Shown piece by piece: positions 1 to 8,582 of a DNA stretch of 59,892 nt. Within the stretch, counting starts at the first letter, position 1, and each line of letters begins with the position of its first letter. Both the position numbers and the translations under genes were made by a program. Under the pieces are notes generated by a model. The model searched no databases. It was not told the origin of the DNA and worked only from the letters and a program-made list of their open reading frames with translations. The stretch comes from Parachlamydiaceae bacterium (GTDB taxonomy: Bacteria; Chlamydiota; Chlamydiia; Chlamydiales; Parachlamydiaceae), in assembly GCA_025451995.1 (NCBI GenBank), contig JANWJE010000054.1, positions 1 through 59,892 of the forward strand. Direction: 5' to 3'.

Positions 1-891
1 AACATTAGTCTAAGTATATTTGAAAGATTGAAAGACTGGAAAGACTATTTTATTAGTCTATTTTATCCAACTTCTCAGATTTCCGGAAAAAGTGACCTCG
101 AAAAATTACCATCCGAATTAATGAGAATCATTGCGAATGATCCACATTTAGCCCCCAAAGATTTAGGGAAACTGAGCGCGGCGAGCAAGGCATTGAGTAC
201 AAGTGAAGCACTGGAATATGGAAAGGCGTCTATTATAGGCGCTGAAGCGTACAAAAGATTGCTCAACGTAGAAGTAGACGATCTGCCCATTCCGCTAGGT
301 TTAATAGAATACCTTAAGAGTCCATCAGTCATTGATCCAAAGGTTCCGACAATGGCAAAAACAATGGTTGTTTTGATTCCAAAGACGATGAAAACAGAAG
401 ATGACGAAGTGCCCAAGCCCACCACATTGAAAAGTTATAGAGAGATTATCGAAAAGGTCATGAAAGAAAAATTTGGTAGCGATTTTCATGGATATATCAA
501 TTATGAAATTCTTGAACAGTATGGCGATAGTGAAATAAAAGAATCATTTTATTTGGTGATGACCACTGAAGTTTTGCCGGGAACAACAAGTCAGCCTTAT
601 CTGGGAGCAACAAGTCAGCCTTATAATGAACAACTAGAAATCGCTCAACAATATGGCTATGAAGCCCCCTCTCTTTTGCCTGCTTTGATTGGAATCACCA
701 TGCATTTCCTCAAGACCAGGGTGACCCATTATGGGGAAAAGCCTATGATGCATACTCGTTGCAAGGAAGCTGTAGAGGATTATCAAGTTGTCGTTGGTCA
801 GGTTGGCGCCTCGGGTTTCAACATGAGCACCTACGACTTCGGCCCTGACAGCATTGGTTTGGCCGGGGCGGTGCCGCGGTCGTTCTTTTAG
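1..891 (+). CDS. F-box-like domain protein, 5' end outside window
   Basis: The frame is open to the window edge, so the true start probably lies upstream; the first possible start inside is TTG at 28 (287 residues from there). Counting from that TTG, residues about 24-56 read LEKLPSELMRII followed by a leucine-rich helix, which is the LPxE...I pattern of an F-box, the part of SCF ubiquitin ligases that binds Skp1. Residues about 185-200 hold two near-identical 8-residue units (GTTSQPYL, GATSQPYN), from a 24-bp tandem repeat at about 579-626. The C-terminal part matches no family I recognise. F-box proteins are known secreted effectors in Parachlamydiaceae; that role is inferred here. The tail ends in PRSFF. 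No neighbouring partner gene is seen. Confidence 0.55.
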   Translation, partial: NISLSIFERLKDWKDYFISLFYPTSQISGKSDLEKLPSELMRIIANDPHLAPKDLGKLSAASKALSTSEALEYGKASIIGAEAYKRLLNVEVDDLPIPLGLIEYLKSPSVIDPKVPTMAKTMVVLIPKTMKTEDDEVPKPTTLKSYREIIEKVMKEKFGSDFHGYINYEILEQYGDSEIKESFYLVMTTEVLPGTTSQPYLGATSQPYNEQLEIAQQYGYEAPSLLPALIGITMHFLKTRVTHYGEKPMMHTRCKEAVEDYQVVVGQVGASGFNMSTYDFGPDSIGLAGAVPRSFF

Positions 892-949
892 GGCATTGGA
901 AACTTGGCCTTTTAACTTTTTGGCCTTTAGGCCTTGGCTTATGCGTTAT

Positions 950-2806
950 TTAACATGCCTTTAAGACGATTGTTGAATGGCCTATGATGCGAAAATTATC
1001 TTCCATCGTAAAAAAAGGGATCCCGCTCCCTCCATATTTTGGACTTTCGCTCGACCATAGTAGAGACCACCCAGTCCCATGGGGTGGCGCGAGTAATGGC
1101 TCCGGAGCAGGTGACAGATGAAAATCCGATCCAAAATTGACAATCATCAATCGCTGCTCTTGATCATGACAACCGAAATAACGGATCAAAAATGCATCAT
1201 TATTTAAAACACTTCCGTCCACCCCATGTGGTCGCGGTTTGTTAAAAATAGGATCTTCTTTTCTCAATTTAATGAGATCTCGATGCAAATCTAAAAATTC
1301 CTTATTTTTTTCTCTCTCAGAAAAATTTAGCTTACATTTTTGAAAGGTTTCGATTGCTGATGGATCTTGGATTCTTTCAGACATTTCAGGATCAGCAATG
1401 CTTGGAAATTGCTGCAAAAATTCCTTTCTTCCCTTTTTAATGAGTTTCGAGAGTTCTTTATGATGGTCTGCAAAATAGTTAAAGGGGCTGCTTGCACCAA
1501 ATTCTTGGCCTTGAAATAGAAGGGGGGTTGGGGAAGCGAGGAGAAATAAAGCTGTCATCGCTCTGAAATTTGCCGGATCGGAGAGGGCGTGCAGGCGATA
1601 GCCGTGGGCAGAATTTGCAATTTGATCGTGATTTTGTAAAAAATGGACGAATAAGGAGGGATTGAGAGTGAAATCAGCTGTGCCTCTTTTCGCCTTTAGC
1701 CATGAATACCATTGCCCTTGATAGAGATAACCATATTTCAATGCTGAAATAAACTCTTGGGATGAGCCTAAAAAAGCGCTATAGTAGTTATCTTTTCTTC
1801 CTGTCAATCTCACCATGGCTGTATGATGAAAGTCATCATTCCAGACACCATTGAGATTATAACCACCTTTATCTTCGCTTTGGATAAAATGGATGGGCTG
1901 TAGATCATTTTCAGCAATCACATAGGTGTTTCGCCCTTTTGCTCGAGCTTTCACTTCTTGTTGAATGTTTTGAATAATGTGTTGATTCGACCGGTCGAAA
2001 ATACTGTGCGTTGCATCTAAGCGTAATCCATCAAAATGAAATTCCCCAATCCAATAACCTGCATTATTAATAAAATAACGGCGCACATTCTCTGATTCTT
2101 CGCCATCAAAATTGACCCCGTCTCCCCAATCTGTTTTATAATGAGGCGTGAAATATTGATCCGAAAATGAGGGGAGGTAGTTGCCATCGGGTCCAAAATG
2201 ATTATAGACGACATCTAAAATAACTCCTAAATTAAGGGAATGTGCATAATCAATGAAATCTTTTAAATCGTCAGGTTTTCCATAATGATGGTAAGGAGCA
2301 AAGATGTTTACCCCATCGTAGCCCCATCCAAACTTTCCGGGAAATTCATTCACCGGCATCATCTCAATGATTGTAATTCCTAAATCAACTAAATGCGGCA
2401 ATTCTTTTTTTGCACTTTCCCATGTCCCTTCCTCGGTGAATGTTCCAATATGCAATTCGTAGATAATGGGATGCTCAACATCAATTCCTTTCCAGTTGAC
2501 ATCTTTCCATTGATAGCGGTTTGGGTGAATGATTTGAGAGGGACCATGAGGTCCTTGAGGTTGATATCGGGAAGCTGGATCTGCATAGAGGCTTTCCCTA
2601 TTATCTAAGCGAAATCGATAAAGAGACCCTTCTTTTGGTTCTTGAAACGTTCCTGAAAAATAGCCATTTCCTTCTGGATTTAATTTGAACGATCCATAAG
2701 GTTCACTTTCTAAAACCAAATGAACCTGATTGACTTTTGGAGCCCAAACGCGAAAATCGATCTCTTGATTTCCAAATTCAGGTCCAATTTCAAATTTTCT
2801 TTTCAT
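950..2806 (-). CDS. treZ: malto-oligosyltrehalose trehalohydrolase (GH13)
   Basis: TreZ hydrolyses the bond next to the terminal trehalose unit of maltooligosyltrehalose and releases trehalose. The 618-residue length is normal. Residues 1-95 form the N-terminal beta-sandwich (RVWAPKVNQVHL). The GH13 barrel follows, with DVVYNHFGPDGNY at 198-210 (the TreZ form of region I), GLRLDATH with nucleophile Asp264, IAEND with acid Glu299, and QNHDQIANSAHG at 391-402 with the transition-state Asp. The usual partner treY (maltooligosyltrehalose synthase) is not in the window, so it must act elsewhere or be missing. The gene is divergent from the PP2C gene across 84 bp. The ATG has no clear ribosome-binding site. 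A glycogen-branching role (GlgB) is less likely because of the DGNY-type region I. Confidence 0.9.
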   Translation of the reverse strand: MKRKFEIGPEFGNQEIDFRVWAPKVNQVHLVLESEPYGSFKLNPEGNGYFSGTFQEPKEGSLYRFRLDNRESLYADPASRYQPQGPHGPSQIIHPNRYQWKDVNWKGIDVEHPIIYELHIGTFTEEGTWESAKKELPHLVDLGITIIEMMPVNEFPGKFGWGYDGVNIFAPYHHYGKPDDLKDFIDYAHSLNLGVILDVVYNHFGPDGNYLPSFSDQYFTPHYKTDWGDGVNFDGEESENVRRYFINNAGYWIGEFHFDGLRLDATHSIFDRSNQHIIQNIQQEVKARAKGRNTYVIAENDLQPIHFIQSEDKGGYNLNGVWNDDFHHTAMVRLTGRKDNYYSAFLGSSQEFISALKYGYLYQGQWYSWLKAKRGTADFTLNPSLFVHFLQNHDQIANSAHGYRLHALSDPANFRAMTALFLLASPTPLLFQGQEFGASSPFNYFADHHKELSKLIKKGRKEFLQQFPSIADPEMSERIQDPSAIETFQKCKLNFSEREKNKEFLDLHRDLIKLRKEDPIFNKPRPHGVDGSVLNNDAFLIRYFGCHDQEQRLMIVNFGSDFHLSPAPEPLLAPPHGTGWSLLWSSESPKYGGSGIPFFTMEDNFRIIGHSTIVLKAC

Positions 2807-2890
2807 TTTAATGTATTTTATTCGTTTATTATTTTATTTTATTATCAAATGTATTAAAGTTTAATATTCTTACTTTATGTTAAAGGGTTT

Positions 2891-4099
2891 ATGAATAATT
2901 CAATTTATAATATTTTTATTTCTAAAGATTTAACACCTCTGAGTTGGTTTTCTCAATTATCGCTTTCTCAGAAAGTTGTAACAGGCTTAGCAATGATTGC
3001 TTTGGCCACCCTTTCCCTACTATATCTTACGAAGACTTTTTTTCTATCAAAAAACAAAATAGTCTCTTTTAAAGAGACAAACAACATCACGAATGAAAAT
3101 AAAAAAGGAAAGATTAAAGAAGAAGGCATTATTGAGACAGTTGCTTTGAATCCACAATTTATTAAGAAAACGATTTCTCAAAGAATAGAAAGTAATAAAA
3201 AAGATGCGATTGAGCAGCAAATGAAAGAGGAAAAAAAAGGGTTTTTAATGGAAGAGGAATTGGCAAGCAGCATAGCTGGAAAACCAATTTTTCGCGAATA
3301 CCGTACGGTTGATGGTAAAGAGATAAGCCTTGCTTGTTGTGAAGGACGAAGAGATACAATGGAAGATGCTCACCTGATCGAAAGTGATTATATTCAAGTT
3401 CAAGGCAAAAAACATTATTATCAATTATTTGGAGTTTTTGATGGGCATGGGGGTTCGGAATGCTCTGCATATGTAGCAAATGATTTAAATATGTGGTTGC
3501 AAGAAGCTCTCCAAAATAATAATGAGAATGAACTGACCGAAGAGGGGATTTTTAAAGCTTTAAAAGAATGCTTTATTAAACTTGATGCTGCTTATTCAGA
3601 AAAAGGTGGAACAACAGCCACAGTTGCATTCATTATCGATCAAAAAATATGGGTAGCAAATGTTGGGGATTCAAGAACAATCTTGATCGATGAGAAGGGA
3701 GAGGTGATTCAAGCGAGCGAAGATGCAAAACCCGCTTCGAAAAATTATTATAAAAAAATAGAAAAATTAGGTGGATTTGTTCGCTTTGAAAGAGTCAATG
3801 AAATCCTGGGTGTTGCAAGAGCGATTGGTGATAAAACGATTATTGGAGACAGTGGAAAATGTTGTGTTTCTCCAAATCCAAAAATCACATGCTATCCAGT
3901 CGAAGAATTTAAAAATGGATACATTCTTCTCGCTTGTGATGGCTTGTTTGATGTCGCATCGACAAATGAAGTGGGAAAAGCCATAAAAGAGATGGTAGCA
4001 GATAAAGATATTCACGATTTTGTAAGTTTGAAATTGGTTTACCAGGCAATTAAAAACGGCTCTCAAGACAATGTGACTGTCATGATGGTAAAACTGTAA
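2891..4099 (+). CDS. membrane-anchored PP2C-type Ser/Thr phosphatase
   Basis: 402 residues. Residues about 29-52 form one hydrophobic segment (VVTGLAMIALATLSLLYL), then comes a charged, probably coiled linker to about 135, then a PP2C (PPM) domain. PP2C motifs are present in order: RRDTMEDAH (153-161), FDGHGG (183-188), GGTTATVAF, VANVGDSRT, ACDGLFD and SQDNVTVM at the end. The metal-binding aspartates are therefore intact and the enzyme should be an active Mn/Mg-dependent phosphatase. The DGHGGSE spelling is closer to eukaryotic PP2C than to the short bacterial housekeeping form. The N-terminal arrangement resembles that of the hypothetical protein at 10952. It could act on host phosphoproteins or inside the chlamydial cell; sequence alone does not decide. 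Confidence 0.88.
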   Translation: MNNSIYNIFISKDLTPLSWFSQLSLSQKVVTGLAMIALATLSLLYLTKTFFLSKNKIVSFKETNNITNENKKGKIKEEGIIETVALNPQFIKKTISQRIESNKKDAIEQQMKEEKKGFLMEEELASSIAGKPIFREYRTVDGKEISLACCEGRRDTMEDAHLIESDYIQVQGKKHYYQLFGVFDGHGGSECSAYVANDLNMWLQEALQNNNENELTEEGIFKALKECFIKLDAAYSEKGGTTATVAFIIDQKIWVANVGDSRTILIDEKGEVIQASEDAKPASKNYYKKIEKLGGFVRFERVNEILGVARAIGDKTIIGDSGKCCVSPNPKITCYPVEEFKNGYILLACDGLFDVASTNEVGKAIKEMVADKDIHDFVSLKLVYQAIKNGSQDNVTVMMVKL

Positions 4100-4169
4100 A
4101 TCTTCAAACTTTTTGTTGTAAATTTTCCTATAATTGCCGAAAATAATTGTTTTTTATGGCGGGGTTAAT

Positions 4170-6884
4170 GTGAGAAACTTTTTAGCATTAAGTTTACTTT
4201 ATTTTTTACGGTTTGCTTTATCTTTTCGCTACAAGGTCACAGTTAAGGGTCTTGAACATATCAACCCAAAGGAGCTTAACAAGCCAGGGGGTGTTTTATT
4301 TCTCCCCAATCATCCAACCATTTTTGTTGATCCCACTTTTGTCACTATGGCCATTTGGAAAAAATATCCCATCCGGCCGGTGATTGTCGAATACATGTAT
4401 TATACCCCATTGATCCATACAGTCATGCGTTTTATGGATGCATTGCCAATTCCAAATTTTGTCAGTACGAGTAACAGCTTGAAAAAGAAGAAAGCTGATA
4501 AAGTGATCGAAACGATTGTGGATAATTTGCGCTCCAAACACAATTTTTTAATTTACCCTGCAGGAAAGGCCAAGCATCAAGCAAGGGAAGTGATTGGAGC
4601 TTCAGGTGTCCATCGGATTATCCAAGCTGTTCCAGAAGCAAATATTGTTTTAGTTCGGACAACCGGACTTTGGGGGAGTCGTTTTTCTAGAGCTCTCACC
4701 GCTGGCCAAGCACCTCCTCCCATGTTTAATACCATTTTTTGGGGGATTGGAAAAGTTTTAAAAAACTTGCTATTTTTTACTCCTCGACGCCATGTAACCA
4801 TCGAATTTTATTCTGTTAATCAAACATTCCCTTACCAAGCTTCACGTCTTGAAATGAATCGCTACCTAGAAAAATGGTACAATCGTCCCGATGGAATTCT
4901 TCCCCAAGAAGGTGATGAGCCAGGCGAAAGCCTCAATCTCGTTTCTTATAGTATGTGGAAAGAAGAATTGCCCCAAGTGCAAGTTAAAGAAAGAAATGAG
5001 AGTAAGGTCGATCTTTCAAAAATTCCCATAGAAATGCAGAAAAAAATTAAAGAAAAACTTTCGGAAATGACTCAAATCCCTGCGCAAAATATCGATTCGG
5101 GGATGGATTTAGCAGGGGATTTAGGGCTTGATTCTCTCGATGGCGCCGAGCTTCTTTCTTTTCTTGATGAAGAGTTTGAGGTGAGCGGAATTCCTGTGAA
5201 TGAATTGACAACTGTAGAACATGTCATGGGATTAGCTGCAAAACAAATCGTGTGCGATGCTCCTCCTGAACAATTCAAAATCGATTTTTCAAAATGGAAT
5301 AAGGGGCGCATCCATCAAAAAGCAGAAGTTGCCCCTGGAAATACTGTGATTGAAGCTTTTTTAAATTGTTGCCAAAAAATGGGTAACAGAGGGGCTTGCG
5401 GTGATAACCGTGCCGGAATTCTATCTTACGATGATGCAAAGCTTCGCGTCATTCTCCTCGCTCAAGTGATTCGAAAGTTACCCGGAGAGTATATTGGAAT
5501 TCTCCTCCCATCGAGCGTGGCAGCTTATCTGACAATTTTAGCTTGTCAATTGGCAGGTAAAGTTCCCCTGTTAGTCAATTGGACGGTCGGCCCCCGACAT
5601 TTGGAAACAGTTGTTGCTCTCTCTCAAGTTCAGGTCATCTTATCCTCATGGGCTTTTTTGGATCGTTTAGAAAATGTCGACTTAAATGGTGTGGAAGACC
5701 TTATTGTTACATTAGAAGATATCCGGCAAAAATTCACTCTTTTAGACAAATTGAAAGCAGCTTTCTATGCAAAAATGGGGACAAAGCGCTTGCTTTCTTT
5801 GTTTAAAATCGATCATTTAGGAAAAGATTCGCAAGCAGTCTTGCTCTTTACAAGCGGCACAGAAAATATGCCAAAAGGGGTTCCTTTATCTAATGGAAAT
5901 ATTTTATCCAATCAACGATCCTCATTAGAAGCAGTGGGTCTTTTTGAAGATGATGTGCTTTTAGGGATGCTTCCCCCTTTTCATGCTTTTGGCTTTACCC
6001 TTACAGGGTTGCTTCCTCTGTTAAGTGGAATTCGTGTGGCTTATTACGCAGATCCTACAGATGGAAAGGGGTTGGCGGAGGCGATCCAACATTGGAATGC
6101 TTCGCTCATTTGTGGGGCCCCTTCGTTCCTCCGAGGTGTTTTTAAATCAGGTCATCCCGATATGCTAAAAAGCTTGAATATGTGCATCACCGGAGCAGAA
6201 AAAGCTCCGCAAGAACTTTTTGATCTAGTCAACGCCCTCGGACATTGTAAATTATACGAAGGTTATGGAATCACTGAATGTTCTCCCGTCATCACTGCAA
6301 ACATGACAGGCGACCCAAAGAAAGGAGTTGGCAAACCTATTCCCGGCGTAAAACTATCGGTCATTCATCATGAAACTCATCAGCTTGTTCCTCAGGGAAA
6401 TCAAGGCTTAATTTTAGCCTATGGTCCAAATGTGTTCGGAGGATATTTAAATAAGGGAATCACACCTCCATTTTTTGATTTAGATGGGAAAAAATGGTAT
6501 TCGACCGGAGATTTGGGCTATTTAGATGCTGAAGGAAATTTAATCTTGTCCGGTCGTCTGAAACGCTTCATTAAAATTGGCGGCGAAATGATCAGTTTAG
6601 CAGCAGTGGAAGATGTCCTTCAGCGCATTTTAGGCAAGACAGCCCCTCACATTGAAGAAGGACCTCTTCTTGCAGTTTGCGCTAAAGAGGAAGCGGGAGA
6701 GAAACCAAAAATCATTTTATTTACTCGTTTTCAAGCCTCGGCTGAGGAGGCAAATCGAGCCCTAAAGGAAGGGGGTTTTAGCAATTTAGTTAAAGTGAAT
6801 AAAGTTCTTCAACTGAATGAAATTCCTTTAATGGGATCTGGAAAAACAAACTATCGAGCCCTGGAAACAGAAATAGTCATATGA
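4170..6884 (+). CDS. aas: Aas-type acyltransferase / acyl carrier / acyl-ACP synthetase fusion
   Basis: Three domains in about 904 residues. An N-terminal PlsC-like lysophospholipid acyltransferase contains NHPTIFVDP at 47-55; the His-Asp pair is five residues apart instead of the usual four. Then comes an acyl-carrier-like domain (about 275-345) with GLDSLD, whose Ser322 is a likely phosphopantetheine site. Last is an AMP-forming acyl ligase with LLFTSGTENMPKG (about 555-570), YEGYGITECSP (about 695) and YSTGDLGYL. E. coli Aas re-acylates lysophosphatidylethanolamine with activated fatty acids; this enzyme probably recycles host or own fatty acids. GTG at 4170 (after GGCGGGG) is preferred to TTG at 4134, which would add 12 residues. 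The gene overlaps cysS by 4 bp, and aas/cysS proximity is seen in Chlamydia. Confidence 0.87.
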   Translation: MRNFLALSLLYFLRFALSFRYKVTVKGLEHINPKELNKPGGVLFLPNHPTIFVDPTFVTMAIWKKYPIRPVIVEYMYYTPLIHTVMRFMDALPIPNFVSTSNSLKKKKADKVIETIVDNLRSKHNFLIYPAGKAKHQAREVIGASGVHRIIQAVPEANIVLVRTTGLWGSRFSRALTAGQAPPPMFNTIFWGIGKVLKNLLFFTPRRHVTIEFYSVNQTFPYQASRLEMNRYLEKWYNRPDGILPQEGDEPGESLNLVSYSMWKEELPQVQVKERNESKVDLSKIPIEMQKKIKEKLSEMTQIPAQNIDSGMDLAGDLGLDSLDGAELLSFLDEEFEVSGIPVNELTTVEHVMGLAAKQIVCDAPPEQFKIDFSKWNKGRIHQKAEVAPGNTVIEAFLNCCQKMGNRGACGDNRAGILSYDDAKLRVILLAQVIRKLPGEYIGILLPSSVAAYLTILACQLAGKVPLLVNWTVGPRHLETVVALSQVQVILSSWAFLDRLENVDLNGVEDLIVTLEDIRQKFTLLDKLKAAFYAKMGTKRLLSLFKIDHLGKDSQAVLLFTSGTENMPKGVPLSNGNILSNQRSSLEAVGLFEDDVLLGMLPPFHAFGFTLTGLLPLLSGIRVAYYADPTDGKGLAEAIQHWNASLICGAPSFLRGVFKSGHPDMLKSLNMCITGAEKAPQELFDLVNALGHCKLYEGYGITECSPVITANMTGDPKKGVGKPIPGVKLSVIHHETHQLVPQGNQGLILAYGPNVFGGYLNKGITPPFFDLDGKKWYSTGDLGYLDAEGNLILSGRLKRFIKIGGEMISLAAVEDVLQRILGKTAPHIEEGPLLAVCAKEEAGEKPKIILFTRFQASAEEANRALKEGGFSNLVKVNKVLQLNEIPLMGSGKTNYRALETEIVI

Positions 6885-8326
6885 ATTTTATAGATAAAAT
6901 CAATTTAGATCACTATCCACTCAAACTGTACAATACAGCGACGCGGCAAAAGGAAACACTCGTTCCTTTAGAAGATCGGCACATAAAGATGTATACATGC
7001 GGTCCAACCGTATATAATTTTGCTCATATAGGCAATTTTAGAACGTATGTTTTTGAAGACCTCTTGAGAAGAGTGATTAAATTTTTTGGGTATAAAATTA
7101 CTCAAGTCATGAATCTCACGGATGTAGATGATAAAACAATAAAAGGGGCGATAGAGAAAAACATCACATTGAATGCATTTACACAACCTTTTAAAGATGC
7201 TTTTTTTGAGGATTTGCGCACACTTCATATTGAAACGGTTGAATATTATCCTCCAGCCACTGAATATATTCATGCCATGATAGAAATGATTGAAACATTG
7301 CTGGAAAAAGGTGTGGCATATGTGGGGGGCGATAAAAGTGTTTACTTTGCAATACAAAAATTTCCTCGCTATGGCTGCCTGTCGCATCTTCATTTAGGAG
7401 AACTTCAATCAGGTGCTTCTGACAGGGTAGCAAATGATGAATATGATAAAGAAAATGCGGCCGATTTTGTTTTATGGAAAAGTTACGATTCTGAAAGGGA
7501 TGGAAAGATTTTTTGGGAAAGTCCCTTTGGCCCCGGAAGGCCTGGGTGGCATTTAGAATGTTCCGCAATGGCGATGAAGCTCCTTGGCACAACAATTGAT
7601 ATCCATGTCGGCGGGGTAGATAATATGTTTCCTCACCATGAAAATGAGATCGCTCAGTCGGAAGCATGCACTGGAGAGTCATTTGTTAACATTTGGATGC
7701 ATTCAGAGCATTTGCTCGTCGACCATAAAAAAATGTCCAAAAGTTTAGGGAATTTCTATACTTTGCGCGATCTTCTACAAAGAGGCTATACCGGAACACA
7801 AGTGCGTTATCTCTTACTCCAAACTCACTACAAGACACAGCTCAATTTTACTTTTCAAGGATTGGAGTCGACCAAAAATTCCCTTTCCCGTCTCAATGAT
7901 TTTATCCTTCGATTGAAAGAAGTTGAAGGGGATAATTGTGGTGGCAAGGTCGAGGAATTATGTCAAAAAACTCTTGACCATTTTGCTGGGGCATTGGCCG
8001 ATGACTTGAATATTTCCCAAAGCTTGGCAGCTCTCTTTGATTTTGTTCGCGATATGAATGGACTATGTGATGCAGCTCAAGTGAGTAAGAAAGAGGCGAA
8101 TGAGGCCCTTGAACTTATGAAAAGGTTAAACACTGTTCTTGCGCTATTTTCTTTTGAAAACGATGAACCTATTATCTCGCAAGATTTACAAGAAGCTTTT
8201 GAAAGGCGCCTGCAAGCGAGAAAAGAAAAAAATTGGAAGTTAGCTGATGAATTGCGCGATTACATTCATTCGAAAGGATACATGATTGAAGATACTCCAC
8301 AAGGGGCGAGGTTAAAAAAGTCGTGA
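6881..8326 (+). CDS. cysS: cysteinyl-tRNA synthetase
   Basis: Class I synthetase that charges tRNA-Cys. 481 residues, normal length. Seen: TCGPTVYNFAHIGN at 39-52 with the zinc ligand Cys40 and the HIGH-like HIGN, GWHLECSAM with a second zinc Cys, HHENEIAQSEAC, and KMSKSLGNF at about 283-291 (KMSKS loop). The C-terminal helical region ends in LRDYIHSKGYMIEDTPQG, typical of CysRS. The ATG overlaps the aas stop (ATGA), and the gene overlaps the following small gene by 4 bp (GTGA), so translation of the three is probably coupled. Confidence 0.97.
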   Translation: MNFIDKINLDHYPLKLYNTATRQKETLVPLEDRHIKMYTCGPTVYNFAHIGNFRTYVFEDLLRRVIKFFGYKITQVMNLTDVDDKTIKGAIEKNITLNAFTQPFKDAFFEDLRTLHIETVEYYPPATEYIHAMIEMIETLLEKGVAYVGGDKSVYFAIQKFPRYGCLSHLHLGELQSGASDRVANDEYDKENAADFVLWKSYDSERDGKIFWESPFGPGRPGWHLECSAMAMKLLGTTIDIHVGGVDNMFPHHENEIAQSEACTGESFVNIWMHSEHLLVDHKKMSKSLGNFYTLRDLLQRGYTGTQVRYLLLQTHYKTQLNFTFQGLESTKNSLSRLNDFILRLKEVEGDNCGGKVEELCQKTLDHFAGALADDLNISQSLAALFDFVRDMNGLCDAAQVSKKEANEALELMKRLNTVLALFSFENDEPIISQDLQEAFERRLQARKEKNWKLADELRDYIHSKGYMIEDTPQGARLKKS

Positions 8327-8577
8327 AGGCAAAAACAAAAGATGAAATGTTCATGTTAAAGCTCCATGAAGAGGCATCAAAGCAATCGGATATCGAAGAT
8401 CCCTTGAACCGCTACCAACTAGGCACTTTAGTTGGATTGCATCCTAAAGCCGTCGATACCATTTGCAACCTTCTTGCTCAAGCTAATTTTATAAAAAAAC
8501 ATGGCAAAGATGATGTCTCTATTACCCCGCATGGCATTTGGCTGGTAGAAAATATCAAGAAAGAAAAGGGTAAGTAA
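8323..8577 (+). CDS. small winged-helix-like hypothetical protein
   Basis: 84 residues from a GTG that overlaps the cysS stop (GTGA). An ATG at 8347 would be the next in-frame start. The protein is soluble and helical; the stretch [20 protein letters not shown] and the following basic [15 protein letters not shown] look like a helix-turn-helix with a short wing. It lies 5 bp before recQ, so it is probably co-transcribed with cysS and recQ. I do not recognise the family; DNA binding is a guess from shape only. Confidence 0.7.
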   Translation: MKAKTKDEMFMLKLHEEASKQSDIEDPLNRYQLGTLVGLHPKAVDTICNLLAQANFIKKHGKDDVSITPHGIWLVENIKKEKGK

Positions 8578-8582
8578 CTGGC

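Noticed and set aside
7191-7682. 163-codon minus-strand frame inside cysS
   Set aside because: Covers conserved cysS motifs; no independent evidence.
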